A stretch of DNA of 64,000 nt from Pelecanus crispus (taxonomy: Eukaryota > Chordata > Aves > Pelecaniformes > Pelecanidae), in NCBI RefSeq assembly GCF_030463565.1, contig NC_134675.1, positions 9,693,862 to 9,757,861 on the forward strand, given 5' to 3'. A model generated the notes under the pieces. The model ran no database searches, was not told where the DNA came from, and was given only the letters and a program-made list of their open reading frames with translations. Made by a program: the position numbers and the translations under genes. Position 1 is the stretch's first letter, and the number at the start of each line of letters is the position of its first letter. This document shows, piece by piece, positions 10,532-33,471 of the stretch.

Positions 10532-11057
10532 GCCACAGGTTTAACCCTGGTAGGCAGCTAAGCGCCACACAGCCACTCGCTCACCCTTCCCCAGTGGGAT
10601 GGGGAAGAGAATCGGAAGGGTAAAAGTGAGGAAACTTGTGAGTTGAGATAAAAACAGTTTAATAAGTGAAAAACCAAACAAATGGAAAGAAACAAAGAAA
10701 AACAAAACCAAGACAGACAAGCAAGCCCGGCAAGTCCCCGAGAAACATCAACCCTGGCAAACTTCCCCCCAGCTTTTTATTGCTGAGCATGACGTCATAT
10801 GGTGTGGACTATCCCTTTGGTTAGCTGGGGTCGGCTGTCTTGGCTGCGTCCCCTCCCAGCTTCTTGTGCAGCCCCAGCCTACTCGCTGGTGGGGGTGGTG
10901 TGAGAAGCATAAAAGGCCTTGACACCATGTAAGCACTGTTCAGCAATAGCTAAAACACCAGTGTGTTATCGACACTGTTTTCATCAAAAATTCAAAACAT
11001 AGCATCATACAAGCTACTATGAAGAAAATTTACTCTATCCCGGCCCAAAGCAGTGCA
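10532..11057 (-). mobile_element. LTR family E, 3' LTR of the ERVL relic
   Basis: On the minus strand it runs from TGCACTGCTTTGGGCC (11057) to the gggttaaacc-like terminus near 10532, with the attaaac polyadenylation-type signal at about 10646-10655. It is homologous to the E copies at 20169-20770, 35340-35939, 36244-36802, 43968-44512 and 60020-60630. A purine tract sits immediately before its 5' end, which sets its orientation. Confidence 0.7.
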
Positions 11058-11070
11058 ATCTCCACCCCTT
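11058..11070 (-). other. Polypurine tract of the ERVL relic
   Basis: Minus-strand AAGGGGTGGAGAT lies directly before the LTR start at 11057. A purine tract next to the 3' LTR primes plus-strand synthesis in retroviruses, so its position confirms that the LTR and the coding relics form one minus-strand provirus. Confidence 0.6.
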
Positions 11071-11593
11071 AATCCACACTATGCAATACCTCCTCATTAG
11101 CCACCTCCCCCCTTCCCGTCCTTTGATATATACACAGATATTATTCCCTTAGTCTATGGGCCACCCCTGTAAAATGTCCACAAAATGTCCTTTGAGTTTG
11201 TTTAGTCTATGACTTTGGGCTCCATCTGTTGCAATGCTCGTTCAGGACAGGAGAGATGGTGTGGTGTGTTGGATTATTGCACACCAAAGCTAGCTCAGGT
11301 TGCATCATCGCTGCACTTGCCGAGTTCCTTACAAGATTCATTCTTCACTGGTTCAGGTGACTCCTGCTGTAATACCGTTGACATATAGCAGACACAGCAG
11401 TGGCGACATACAGCATTTTCACCCAAGGTTAAATCTCCTTGAGGGACACATCAGACCTCCCCATCCTCCCGCATTACCCACCAAGTAAACCCAAGCCCTT
11501 GAACAAAAGCAATCCCATGAATGGGTTTGCCTTTTCCCAAGGAAGGAGTAAATCAGACTGTCTTTCCCAGCCAGTTCCTTATGTGTACTACGG
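11071..11593 (-). other. 3' internal region of the ERVL relic
   Basis: Sequence between the polypurine tract and the CR1 insertion. No ORF is recognised and no env-like features (signal peptide, fusion peptide, transmembrane segment) were seen. A second G-rich purine run is present on the minus strand near 11105-11122. Confidence 0.4.
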
Positions 11594-12478
11594 GGACTTG
11601 ATGACACCAAGCTGGGTGGTGCAGTTGATTCGCTAGAGGGAAGGGATACCATCCAGAGGGACCTTGGCAGACTTGAGGGGTGGGCCCGTGCGATCCTCGT
11701 GAAGTTCCACAAGGCCAAGTGCGAGGTCCTGCACCTGGGTCGGGGCAGTCCCCAATACCAGTACAGACTGGGGGATGAATGGACTGAGAGCAGTCCTGCA
11801 GAGAAGGACTTGGGGATATTGGTGGACGAAAAATTGGACACGAGCTGGCAGCGTGCGCTCGCAGCCCAGAAAGCCGATCGAATTCCGGGCCGCATAAAAA
11901 GAAGTGTAGCCGGCAGGTCGAGGGAGGTGATTCTGCCCCTCTGCTCTGCTCTTGTGAGACACCCCCACCTGGAGTACAAGGAAGACACGGACCTGTTAGA
12001 GCTGGTCCAGAGGAGGGCCACGAAAATGGTCAGAGGGCTGGAACACCTCTCCTATGAGGACAGGCTGAGAGAGTTGGGGTTGTTCAGCCTGGAGAAGAGA
12101 AGGCTGCGAGGAGACCTTATTGCGGCCTTTCAATACTTAAAGGGGGCTTATAAGAAAGATGGAGAGGGGCTTTCTTTACCAGGGCCTGTAGCGACAGGAC
12201 AAGGGGCAACAGTTTTAAACTGAAAGAGGGTAGGCGTAGGTTGGAAATAAGGAAGAAATTTTTTTTTTTTTTTTTATGCCGAGGGTGGTGAGACACTGGA
12301 AAACAGGTTGCCCGGAGAAGTTGTGGATGCCCCATCACTGGAAGCGTTCAAGGTCAGGTTGGACGGGGCTTTGAGCAACCTGATCGAGTGAAAGATGTCC
12401 CTGCCCAGTGCAGAGGGGCTGGGCTAGATGACCTTTAAAAGGTCCCTTCCTACCCAAACCCTTCTATGATCTATGACT
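11594..12478 (+). mobile_element. CR1 LINE fragment (RT C-terminus and 3' end)
   Basis: The plus frame begins in the gatgacaccaagctgg block that encodes the Asp-Asp-Thr-Lys-Leu part of the RT active-site region. It continues in the 174-codon ORF 11699-12223 through the usual Leu-Gly-Ile-Leu-Val-Asp and [12 protein letters not shown] motifs of CR1 ORF2, and ends in ttctatgatctatgac. It is 5' truncated and has a T18-type homopolymer near 12259-12276 that breaks the frame. It is inserted in the ERVL relic. Confidence 0.8.
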
Positions 12479-12479
12479 T

Positions 12480-12897
12480 TATCTCCTTCCACAGTACATA
12501 GGGGTTTCGATTGGGCAGGGCCAGGTCGACTGGCAGATCGTGTTAACTTGCCAAGTGGCTTCTGCTAAATTTGTATCCCAGCGCTTGAGTATACCAGCAC
12601 CCATTGTTCCCAGTATAGCCTTTAACATTGTATTGTTCAATTTTCCTGGAGGCTGGTGCGTAATAGGGGATGCGATACACCCAGTCAATGCCATGCTACT
12701 TGGCCCTTGGTCTATGAGGTGGTTTTGGGAATGAGTCAGTCCCCTTGCCTGACTCTATTCTTTCAGGAGTGCCGTGTTGCCATAAGACTTGCTTTTCAAG
12801 GCCCAGGATAGTGTTTCAGGTGGTAGCATGGGTCACAGGGTAGGTTTCCAACCATCCGGTAGTCACTTCCTCCATTGTAAGCACACGGCACTTGCCT
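12480..12897 (-). pseudogene. ERVL integrase catalytic-core fragment
   Basis: On the minus strand, codons read as an integrase core: a Gly-Trp-Leu-Glu-Thr strand, a His-Gly-Thr-Pro-Glu-Arg-Ile-Glu-Ser segment leading to the second catalytic-Asp region (the Asp is replaced: the motif reads Glu-Ser-Gly-Lys), and a Lys-Ile-Glu block for the catalytic Glu. In-frame stops occur near 12812 and 12708. The fragment is inactive. Confidence 0.65.
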
Positions 12898-12899
12898 TG

Positions 12900-13051
12900 T
12901 GTGGTGGGTTGACCCTGGCTGGATGCCAAGTGCCCACCAAAGCCGCTCTGTCACTCCCCTTCTCAACTGGACAGGGGAGAGAAAATATAACGAAAAAGCT
13001 CGTGGGTCGAGATAAGGACAGGGAGATCACTCAGCAATTACCGTCACGGGC
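12900..13051 (-). mobile_element. LTR family A terminal fragment in the ERVL relic
   Basis: It starts tgtggtgggttgaccc and matches 62509-62655 of the complete A copy up to the cagcaattaccgtca block. Only the R-U5 end is present. It separates the integrase and protease relics. Confidence 0.65.
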
Positions 13052-13084
13052 CATTTCCTGTTTCCTCAGCTTCTAACACAGACA

Positions 13085-13195
13085 ACTGTTAGGATCCCCC
13101 TGTCACTCCAGAAATCCAGATGTGTTCTGCCCCCCTCTGTACCCTGATTAGGGTGGACTGTGCACCCAGGTCTACCAAAACCTTATACTCCTGTG
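13085..13195 (-). pseudogene. ERVL aspartic protease fragment
   Basis: The minus-strand frame at about 13186-13124 encodes Lys-Val-Leu-Val-Asp-Leu-Gly-Ala-Gln-Ser-Thr-Leu-Ile, the active-site region of a retroviral protease, with Leu in place of the usual Ser/Thr after the catalytic Asp. A stop follows near 13090. It lies between gag and integrase as expected. Confidence 0.6.
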
Positions 13196-13255
13196 GGTCT
13201 GATGTGCCAGGCCATCAAATCCATAGAGTCCAGTAAAGCCAATCGTCCCTTTCCT

Positions 13256-13740
13256 TCACCTGGCTGGAGGCAGAGGCCCCCTATTCCTGATCAGAACACT
13301 CATTACCTGACTTCCGTAATTGCAAACCAGAAGTCTTTTCACCATGAAAGGAGCCCAAGTCTCTCTATGTGTTGCCCAGGCTATGCTGAAATGGCTTTTC
13401 ACAGGTGTGATCCCACTACTGACCGGCATGGTCCTTTCATGGTACCAGGCATGGGGTTCGAACCCACGTGGACATACGTCCATTGGATCAGTATCAGAAG
13501 GAGGTGTCCTCAGCCCATCTACTGTGTCTGGGGAATTGCTCGACAGCAACCGGAGCAGTAATCTTCTTGGATGGACCCTTATTAGCTGCCGTTTTTTCCC
13601 ACAATTCCCATACACGGGCTTTCAGGTCCGAGGCAGGTACACCATCCCACTTCCTCCTGGTCACGCAGATAGAACCACAGGGTGGCACGCGGCGTGTGCC
13701 CACGGTTCCCTTTCCTTTGAGCAGGGAAAAGCCAACTTTG
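13256..13740 (-). pseudogene. ERVL gag C-terminal region / gag-pro junction
   Basis: Two overlapping minus-strand frames (part of 13934-13494, then 13615-13256) read as Arg-Val-Trp-Glu-Leu-Trp-Glu-Lys-Thr and downstream Ser-Arg/Asp-rich sequence, which I recognise as the gag tail of avian ERVL-like proviruses. A frame change near 13500-13600 separates them. The region ends about 60 bp before the protease motif. Assignment rests on recall of the family, so confidence is moderate. Confidence 0.5.
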
Positions 13741-13741
13741 G

Positions 13742-13877
13742 CCTGTAGAGAAGGACTTGGGGATATTGGTGGACGAAAAGTCGGACATGAGCTGGCAGCG
13801 TGTGCTTGCAGCCCAGAAAGCCAATCGTATCCTGGGCCGTGTAAAAAGAAGCATGGCCGGCAGGTCGAGGGACATGA
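13742..13877 (+). mobile_element. CR1 LINE scrap
   Basis: It matches 11795-11930 of the other CR1 (agaaggacttggggatattggtgg and the aaaagaagtgtagccggcag-like block). It is joined directly to a B-family LTR at 13878 and to ERVL gag on the left. Confidence 0.7.
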
Positions 13878-15219
13878 TAAACAAAAACATACAGAGATAC
13901 AAACAAATGATAAAGGAGATCCTGATAAAAACAAACCTGTTCAGTCCCACAAATCAGCAAGGATATGTGGATTGTCAGAATATTTATTTTTTCAGTAAGA
14001 ACTAAGTACCTTGCCAAATTGGGAGGATAAGGAAAGGGAGTGAGACAAATATGCAGAGACATAAAACCTGACCAATTAGCCTTAACAAAGACAATAGCCA
14101 GAAACAAACCTGGTCAGTGGCACTAATGGATGGGCTATGAAGAAACGGCAGGCAAACCAGGACTTTGCAACTGATAAGAATGCAAACCTGAGGGTCCAGG
14201 ATGTTGGAGGGGGCCAGCGGGACTATGCCAACTGATGAGGCAATGTGCAGGGGAAGGGAATTGGGGAGGAAAAAAAGCAGGGGTAGACAGAAAAGGGTGT
14301 AAAAGGGGCCAGTCAGTATGCTTTTCTGGCTGAGCCCTGTGCCTGATCACCAGTCTGTCCTATCTTCTTATTAAACCCTTTCTTCCTGTGTAATCTCACT
14401 CTATCCCATGTGTGTGTGTGCTGCAAGGACTAGTTGCTAGCTATTGGGGAGACTGGTGCGAGTGGACTGGGTGCCAGCTACTGCAGCCAGACCAGGGGTA
14501 TAGGTGCCCTGGGCCTGTGGTGCCAGCTACTGGAGCAGGTGAGTGTCTCGGCCACCAGCAACTGGGGCGGGAACAGTGTGTGTCCCAAAAAACAGCTATT
14601 GGGAGAACTGGCATGAGGCAAGTGAGGGGCTCAGCACCAGTGGCTGCAGTGGGACCATGGGTCACAGTCTGTTTGCTTGGTGCTGGCTGCTGTGGGGTCA
14701 AAGTGTCTGTATCTTCCCCAAACCAGGTGTGCATTAGGGTGTGCATGTGTATTTGCTACCAAAGCTTGAGCTGGAATAGCCGTCGAGTAGGGGACCAGTG
14801 GGACAGGTAAGAGGGCCTGGGATATGGGCAGGGGAATCGGATGGACAGAGAGGCCTTGCCAGTACTCGGGATCCGCAAACATGTGTGTGCCTTCACTAGT
14901 GACCTGTTTCTGCCAGCCAAAGAGGAAGGGGACTTGGCTGTCTGTGTTATGTGGTTTATGTGCATCCTATATGTAGGTGCTGTTGAAGGCAGTGACTTGT
15001 CTCTGGCAGTCTTTGTAGCCAGCCATGTCAGCATCTGGATGCGTGTGTCTCTGCTCAGCTTCACTACTGGTTGAACCTGCAAATAGGAAAGCAGCAGCCA
15101 TGTCCCTCAGTCTGGGCAGAGACCCCAGGGCCCCAGGCTGGGCTCCAGCATCCAGACAGGAGGAATCCCCAGGCCCTGGAGCTCCTGGAGGTGGTGGCTG
15201 CCTATAGCATCCCTGAACA
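13878..15219 (+). mobile_element. LTR family B, 5' truncated
   Basis: It matches 31910-33341: a gagacataaaacc/gccagtatgctttt region, ttcttattaaaccctttctt as polyadenylation-type signal near 14370, the U5 gtgccagctactgg units at 14410-14560, and the terminal catccctgaaca at 15208-15219. The first ~20-40 bp are missing. Apparent ORFs (for example 14412-14810) are non-coding LTR sequence. Confidence 0.65.
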
Positions 15220-15892
15220 GTACTAACATTTACCATAATACCGTAAAAATCTTTATCTTCTTAGCTACAGTTGTAAGTTGTAAAATCGTTGGCATTCAAC
15301 ACAATTACAATACTATTTTGGAAAATGTTATTAAATTTCTTATATAATCTAGGAAGAGGCTTTACCTCTGGCAAGTCTTCCATATATCACACAGTTTTAC
15401 CTGTAAGAGTTGAAGGTGGCTCAATTTAGTGCTTTAATTAACATTTAAAAGGTATTGTACACTGTTGGCCCATGTGAATTACTTTATTCATGAATTGGCT
15501 CTATTGAAAATAGCTAGCTGTGTCCTATCTACAGGCATAGGAAATGTTGTGCATGAGGGGCACCATTTAATTAAAGTCTTGTTGGTCAGTTCCAGGATTA
15601 CACAGTGATTTAATCCTCCTCCTTCTGCAGTAGGAACTAATGAATTTCAGCCTGGCTTGTGTGTCAACAGCTTATCTATCTACACGCGCAAAATGTATGT
15701 ACAAGAGCTATAGCTCCCTGCAGCAAAAAATATAGTCTCAGGTTTCTGTACAGTTGTGCAAGCATGGGCTTAACTTGCTTTTTTATGTTCCTAGGGAAAT
15801 ACCCCTGCCTAAGTAGCACATATGTGCCTGTCGTTATCAAGTACAATCCTGCTCTGACACCATAACCAGCTTACTACCTGCAAAGGAGAAAA

Positions 15893-15918
15893 ACACACAC
15901 ACACACACACACACACAC
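15893..15918. repeat. (AC)n microsatellite
   Basis: Thirteen uninterrupted AC dinucleotides. Confidence 0.95.
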
Positions 15919-17629
15919 AAAACCCAAAACCAAGCCATCGGCCTATTTCTCTACATCCTATTAGAAACTGAGGAATGACTTGCACAGAAATCTGAGTAAT
16001 TGCTTACAGAACAACTCCTTTACAAACAGCTTCTAAAGTAGATTAAGCCCTCATGAGGTCAGAAAGAAAGCCTTTACTGAAGTTCAGGGACGTCATGAAA
16101 CAGAAAGCAGTAGAAATATGTCACTAGCTTCTTGTGACTAGTAACAATAGCATCCCACCAGTAACAAATTCCTATTGGCTCCACTTCCATTGGAAGATGT
16201 GGTGACATGCACAGATGTCACAGTTAGTGGCCTGACTGCACCATCATTGGGGTCACTGTTTTGTCATTAGGAGGCGAGGTGGCTGATCACCAGGTTGCTG
16301 TCACTTAATTATGAGCAGATCACGGTTCGAACATTAAAGGGGGTTTTGGAGGCCTAGGACAAAAGGTGATGCTCTTAAATATGGCTCATACTCTGATGCT
16401 GACCCACGTCTCATTAATTTCTCAGTATCAGGATTGGCTGAAGTCCTTAGGCCTCCAGTAGACCAATTCATAGCCTTCCCCCTCCTGACATACTGAGGGT
16501 AGAGGATGCAGCTGTTTCTGCAGCAGCAGCTGTTGCTGGTAGACAGCTCAAGTTGTCCAAACAGCCTTTGTAGATTACAAGACTCTTGGTGTGTCCAGGC
16601 AACCTATGGGGTCAATGCTTTTTCCAAGCTGCAAGTAGCAAAGTTAGCACTGTTGATACAAGTCATTAGGGCAGTAGGATCAACACCTTATCTCCTGGCT
16701 TGAGTATGACTCGCATAGCAGTATGTGAAAACTCAGTACCTAGCCTGTGCCCATTTATAGCATTTACTAAAATGAATTTGCATATCTGGGTTGAGGCACT
16801 TTTCCAAAGCAGTTTTAGCTCAAGTCTGTAACCGTGTAGCCCTGTAATACAGTATTGCTATTGCTAGTAACAGGCCATAAGCTTTATACTGAGTTTGCAA
16901 GACCTCAGGACAGGTGTGTCAGGCCTCCTCTGTCTGAAATTTTCTTGACCTGGCTGCAGCTTTGTTTTACTTAGTTTAGTTGTGACAGCCATTTCTCTAA
17001 TTGACCACGTGTCTATGACCAAGTTGTTCTATCTTTGTGCGATACAACCATAGTTGTATATAGATAGCAATAAGAAGCAGTTGTTCTAGGTAGAATGAGG
17101 TATTTACAACTAACACAATGATGTAGAGAAATATAGGCCTGGTATGACAGCAGAGGCCTCCAAGAAGTGGAGACAGAGGATGCAGCACAGAGGTATACAT
17201 GCATGGGATGATAAAGCATGGGGCACATGCTGGCACTGGAGATCCCACAGCTATAAACAACTCACCCATGGTCACTTAAAAAACCTGCAGACCTGGAGCT
17301 GGACAAAACTAGTTTTAGGGGTAACAAAGAAATAATATCTAAGTGGCAAGATATCTAGTAATTTTAGATGTATCCTGGAGCTGCAGAGCAATGAAGAAGG
17401 AGTAAGGTATAAAAACATGTTAGCAAATGTATAAAAGTGACCATGAGGGGATACTAGAGGGAGGAAGAAGAAACCATCAACATGAACATCATGTTTCTCC
17501 TGGCAAAGGACTCCAGCTGCTGACAACTCACTGTAACACCCCCCCCTCCCACCAGCAACACCAGCATCTGACCTTAGGGCTCAGAGAAGCAGTGAAAGAG
17601 TGAGCATAACACTAGGAAGAGATGTAGAA

Positions 17630-17632
<3 letters not shown>

Positions 17633-17669
<37 letters not shown>
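17633..17669. repeat. (TG)n microsatellite
   Basis: About 18 uninterrupted TG dinucleotides. Confidence 0.95.
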
Positions 17670-19432
17670 GCACTTAATTCTACTATTACAACTTTTTCCT
17701 ATATAAGTACTCTAGCTGCATTATTATTCTCTGTTTTTTTCCTGTAATAATTAGATCTAGACTAATGATAATGGTTCAATTAGACTGTTAAGATTTCCAT
17801 GATACTAAAAATAAGTTATTACATTTACATAATTTAAATAAAAATATATGATATATTAAACATATATAAAAATAATATATATAAATATATGAAAATAAAA
17901 GTTGTACTTCCTCTTTAGCCATAAACAAGATTTTGAATGTAGCAAGTCCAAGAGCTAGAAATTGCATTCTATTCCTTCCCCTGCCTGAAGAGAATTGTCC
18001 CACTGATAAGGCAAATGCTCCTATCGGTCACATGGGCGTAGCTGACTATAAACTCATCAATGGTAATTTGGAAAAGGAATTTGGCTTGCAAAATTTCATT
18101 CTGACCAGGTGGAATATGCAGAGAGTTCTTTTGAACTCATCTATATTTTGACCTCTAATCCGTAAGAACCCAAAATAAGAATTCCACTTGAGACAAGGAT
18201 CACATAAATAGTTGCCTTCATAAAATAAAGGCCATAACACTTATGGGAAGAACTAGCCCAAGGAGCCTGCTCCAAGAGCTCCTTTCTTGACTAACCCATT
18301 TTTCCCCAATTTTCAGGGATTCTCAAAGGGGAGGGAAGCATTATAACAGGAAAGCAGACACCACTTCCCAGGACCGATGGTAGACCAGGACTAAACTACT
18401 GTGCTTGAGGTTAAGATTGGACCAGTCTTCTCGGCATGGTCTATAAAATAGCATATTTGTACTAGGATTAGCAGTCTAGAACTGAGTTTTCTTAAACTGA
18501 AAACTGGTCTAAGAAAAACAACATTGAAAAAATGTTAGAGTTACATTGAAATTTTTCATCTACAATGATTAGAACATTCAGACAGAAACAAGTTAAAATA
18601 ATACCTCTCTGCTTTTCTCCTCTACAGGCTCACCTATTCCTATGACCACATCTGCTACTGCTTTACTTAACACATCACTATAGATTACATGATTTCAATA
18701 ATGAAGGTGAAAGTCAAGCTTCACATGGCAGTAGGTCGACACAGATTCCATATTTTAGTCATGAACAACCTACATTGGCTATACACAGCATAGCACAGAA
18801 CAGTATTTAAGTAGCAGCTGGTTAGAAACAAAAAGTTTTACAACTAGCTCACTACATCAGGACTAAAGTTGGCAGACCAAGAAACTATTAATTCTTAAAT
18901 AAACTGGTAAATCACACAAGTTTAATGGACATGAAAAAAATTAAACAAATTTGTGTCAGGTTCACGTATTACACATTTGCATTATAGAGCAAGTTCTGAT
19001 TTGACAAACAGCAGTGCAAATCCAAAAACTGTAGATATATCTTGACATGAATTAGAAATACTTGTGTGTCCTTTAGTAAACTGCAGCTCTACAGAGCATC
19101 AAGAATGCTACAGAACCTTAGTCTAAGACCAGGCACTTGAACACAGATGCAAGAATTGCAGATTTAGTCAAGAAAACTATTCCAGACTGCTTGTCTGACA
19201 GACAGTGTTTGTGACCAACTTGATCTGCACTTGCATCCTGGAGCTTTATACAAATTGCAAAGTCAGTTTTCATATTACCACTTTGATGTCTTTATGCTTT
19301 TAGAATGAACTATAGCTGAATTCAACAGCAACAAAAAAAAATATCAGGAAGTGAGGGTGAATCACCTATAGTCCTTCACTTGTCTACTGACGCATATAAA
19401 AGTGGCATCACAGTGGTTATTAACTGGCCCTT

Positions 19433-30950
<11,518 letters not shown>

Positions 30951-31083
30951 CCGGGGAATTTTTGAACCGACAAAAACCCACCCCCGGAAACCCCACCCTC
31001 TTAGTTGTTTGGGGGGTGGGGAATCAAAGGGAGGAGACCTAGTAACAGGCTACGAGTCGGTCATGCTGCGATTACCTCACTAG

Positions 31084-31223
31084 ACTACAGTTCCCGGCAA
31101 GCACTGCGGTCCACCCAAAACTGCAACTCCCAAAACACACTGGCCCTCAGCCGCATCCTGGGCCGTGCGCAAAACTGTGAATGGTCCATAGGCTATTCGC
31201 GGACTATGGTTCCCAGCATGCAC
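31084..31223 (+). promoter_or_regulatory. Cluster of three ZNF143/THAP11 (SBS)-type motifs
   Basis: Three copies of the ACTACAnnTCCCAGnAnGC type: 31084-31104 (actacagttcccggcaagc), 31119-31138 (diverged, actgcaactcccaaaac) and 31203-31223 (actatggttcccagcatgc). Such motifs mark promoters bound by ZNF143, THAP11 and HCFC1. They lie about 270-415 bp from the DNAJA1 ATG, in CpG-containing sequence. Confidence 0.65.
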
Positions 31224-31234
31224 GGGGAGTAGCC

Positions 31235-31888
31235 TTGTCGCAACGCTCGCTCTATTCACGTCTTAGTGACTTATTTCCAAGGCGTGGTAGCGGTTCAGTT
31301 CTGATTCCCTCTATTAAATGTCCTTTTCTGTTGGTTTGAAAATTCAGTGAATGGATACCAACACTGGGCTTTAAGCCCAGTTTTATATAAAACAAACCAG
31401 TTTTAGATATAATATTGATGGGTATGAAAACTTTCACCTTTAATGTTTGTCCAGTTGTCATCCCTGCAACTTAGCTATCTCACCAGCTTGTGCCTGTTTG
31501 GAGAAAAGGGGAATTAATTTTCTGTCAGTTGATGACAGTATAACCAAAACCTCACTTTGGTATTTGTGCAAGACTAGGCAACTAGTAAACAGTTTATATG
31601 GGCTATAAGACAGATAGGAGTCACTCTTGATATTCCCATTCAATTGAAAACAATAATTCTTGTCTTAATGAAGGCAAGGAGAGAAGGAAGTTATATTAGC
31701 CTGTTTTAATTGTCCACATGGAAGGAAGTGCACAACCATAAGTGACCAGTATAGTTGATAAAACAAGCTAAACTTTCAAAATTATTTCCATTCAAAAATT
31801 ACATCTGTTCTTCAATTATCTCTGCTTTTCCAAAATGATCAGAGAAATATCTTTAAAAAATGAAATAAATAAAAGTCCTCTACAATTA
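31235..31888. other. Intergenic stretch, nothing recognised
   Basis: AT-rich apparently unique sequence upstream of DNAJA1 with no ORF above 69 codons and no recognised repeat. Confidence 0.5.
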
Positions 31889-33341
31889 TATCTCCTTTAA
31901 GGGTATCTGGTCAAAAAAGCCATAAACAAGAACATACAGAGACAACTCTGACCAACAAATAACAGGTGGTGATGAGAACAAACCTGGTCAGTCACACTGG
32001 GCTATGAAGAAATGGCAGGCAAACCAGGACTTTGCAACTGATAAGAATGCAAACCTGAAGGTCCAGGATGTTGGAGGGGGCCAGTGGGACTATGCCAACT
32101 GATGAGGCAATGTGCAGGGGAAGGGAATTGGGGAGGGACAAAGTGGGGGTAGACAGAAAGGAGTATAAAAGAGGCCAGTTGCCTGTAAAATGGGGCTGGT
32201 CAGTATGCTTTTCTGGCTGAGCCCTGTGCCTGATCACCACAGTCTGTCCTATCTTTTTATTAAATCTTTTTTTAACTATCTCCCTGCATAATCTCGCTAT
32301 CTAGCCCGTGTATATGCTTGCTGCAAGGACTAGGTGCCAGCTACTGGTGAGACCTCTGTGTGTGTGAGTAGATTTGGTGCCAGCTACTAAAATCAGACCA
32401 GGGGTGTAGGTGCCCTGCGGCCTGTGGTGTCAGCTACTGGAGCAAGTGGGGTCCCAGTTCCAGCTACTGGAGCAGATGGGGGGTCTTGGCAGCCAGCCAC
32501 TGGGGTGGGAACAGTGTGTGTCCCAAAAAGCAGTTACTGGGGAAACCAGCGTAAGGGGCTCAGCGCCAGCAGCTAGAGAGGGACTACCGGTCACAGCCTG
32601 TGTGCCTGGTGCCATCTGCTGGGGGTCCGAGTGTCTGTATCTTCCCCTAACTGGGTATGCATTGGGGGTGTGCATGCCATTCACTAGCAAACTTCAAACT
32701 GGACTAGCCGGTAAGCCTGGGGGCCTGGGATCTGGACAGGGGTATCAGGTGGGCAGAGGGTCTGTGCTGGTATCTGGGGTAACTTGCAAGTGTGGGGTGC
32801 CTGTGGGACGAGCGTGTGAGTGTTGCGTATTTGCTAGAGAGCATCAAGCTGGACCAGCCAGCAAGTAGGGGACCTGTGAAACAGGTCAGGGGGCCTGGGA
32901 TCTGGGCAGTGGTACTGGATGGACAGAGGGGCCATGCCGGTACTCAGGTGATCCACAAATGTGTGTGTGAATCTAGAGTGTTGTGTGTGTGCCTTCACTA
33001 GTGACCTCTGTCTCTGCCAGACAAAGAGGAGGAAGGGGACTCGGCTGTCTGTGTTTGTGCTTTATGTGAGTCCTATATACAGATTCTGTTGAAGGCAGTG
33101 CCTTGTCTGTGACAGTCTTTGTAGCCAGCCATGTCAGTGTCCTGCATGTGTGTGTGTCTCTGCTTTGCTACTGGTTGAACCTACAAATGGGAAAGCAGCA
33201 GCTACAACCCTCACCTTGGGCAAAGATCCCCGGTCCCTGGGTGCACCGGGCTGGGCTCCAGCACCTGGGCAGGAGGGGCCTGGACTGGAGCTGCTGGAGG
33301 AAGTAGCCGCTCTGTCTCTTAACATCCCTTAACAGCTACAG
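31889..33341 (+). mobile_element. LTR family B, near-complete
   Basis: It starts in the ctcctttaagggtatctgg block (the first ~30 bp seen in the copy ending at 6018 are missing) and has a TATA box gagtataaaaga near 32160, an attaaa signal at about 32260, U5 units of the ccagctactggagca type at 32336-32510, and the terminus catcccttaaca at 33322-33333. The TATA and polyadenylation signals fix the plus orientation. Confidence 0.7.
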
Positions 33342-33471
33342 TACTCTAGCACTCAGACTGGAGGACCTCAAAATACAAAACTGGAGGCCTTTAAGTCTCA
33401 CATTTTCCTTACCCCACTCATCTCCAAACCATTCTACCTAGCAGGTGTTAAGGCTGCAGGCCACTGACTGA

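Larger units (their letters stand above)
10532..13740 (-). mobile_element. ERVL-type provirus relic (gag-pro-int-PPT-3' LTR), minus strand
   Basis: Reading the minus strand from 13740 down: gag C-terminus, protease, integrase core, a 3' non-coding region ending in a purine tract, and an E-family LTR. The order is that of an endogenous retrovirus without a recognisable env, as in ERVL. It is interrupted by an A LTR fragment (12900-13051) and a CR1 (about 11594-12478). The 5' LTR, most of gag and reverse transcriptase are not present. Confidence 0.68.
15220..19432. other. Region 3' of DNAJA1, no further gene seen
   Basis: It should contain the DNAJA1 3' UTR, which begins at 19432 on the minus strand; a candidate ATTAAA signal on that strand is at 18926-18921. 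No other coding exon was found. Simple repeats are (AC)n at 15893-15918, (TG)n at 17633-17669 and an AT-rich run at about 17840-17900. The rest appears unique. Confidence 0.5.

Noticed and set aside
11419-12021. 200-codon minus-strand ORF
   Set aside because: Antisense shadow of the CR1 at 11594-12478.
13440-13495. tRNA-Ser-like sequence on the minus strand (gtgggttcgaacccca T-arm with a ccaatggac block)
   Set aside because: No pairing acceptor stem or D-arm could be found, and the stretch lies inside a continuous ERVL gag-type reading frame (13615-13256). Chance resemblance is more likely.
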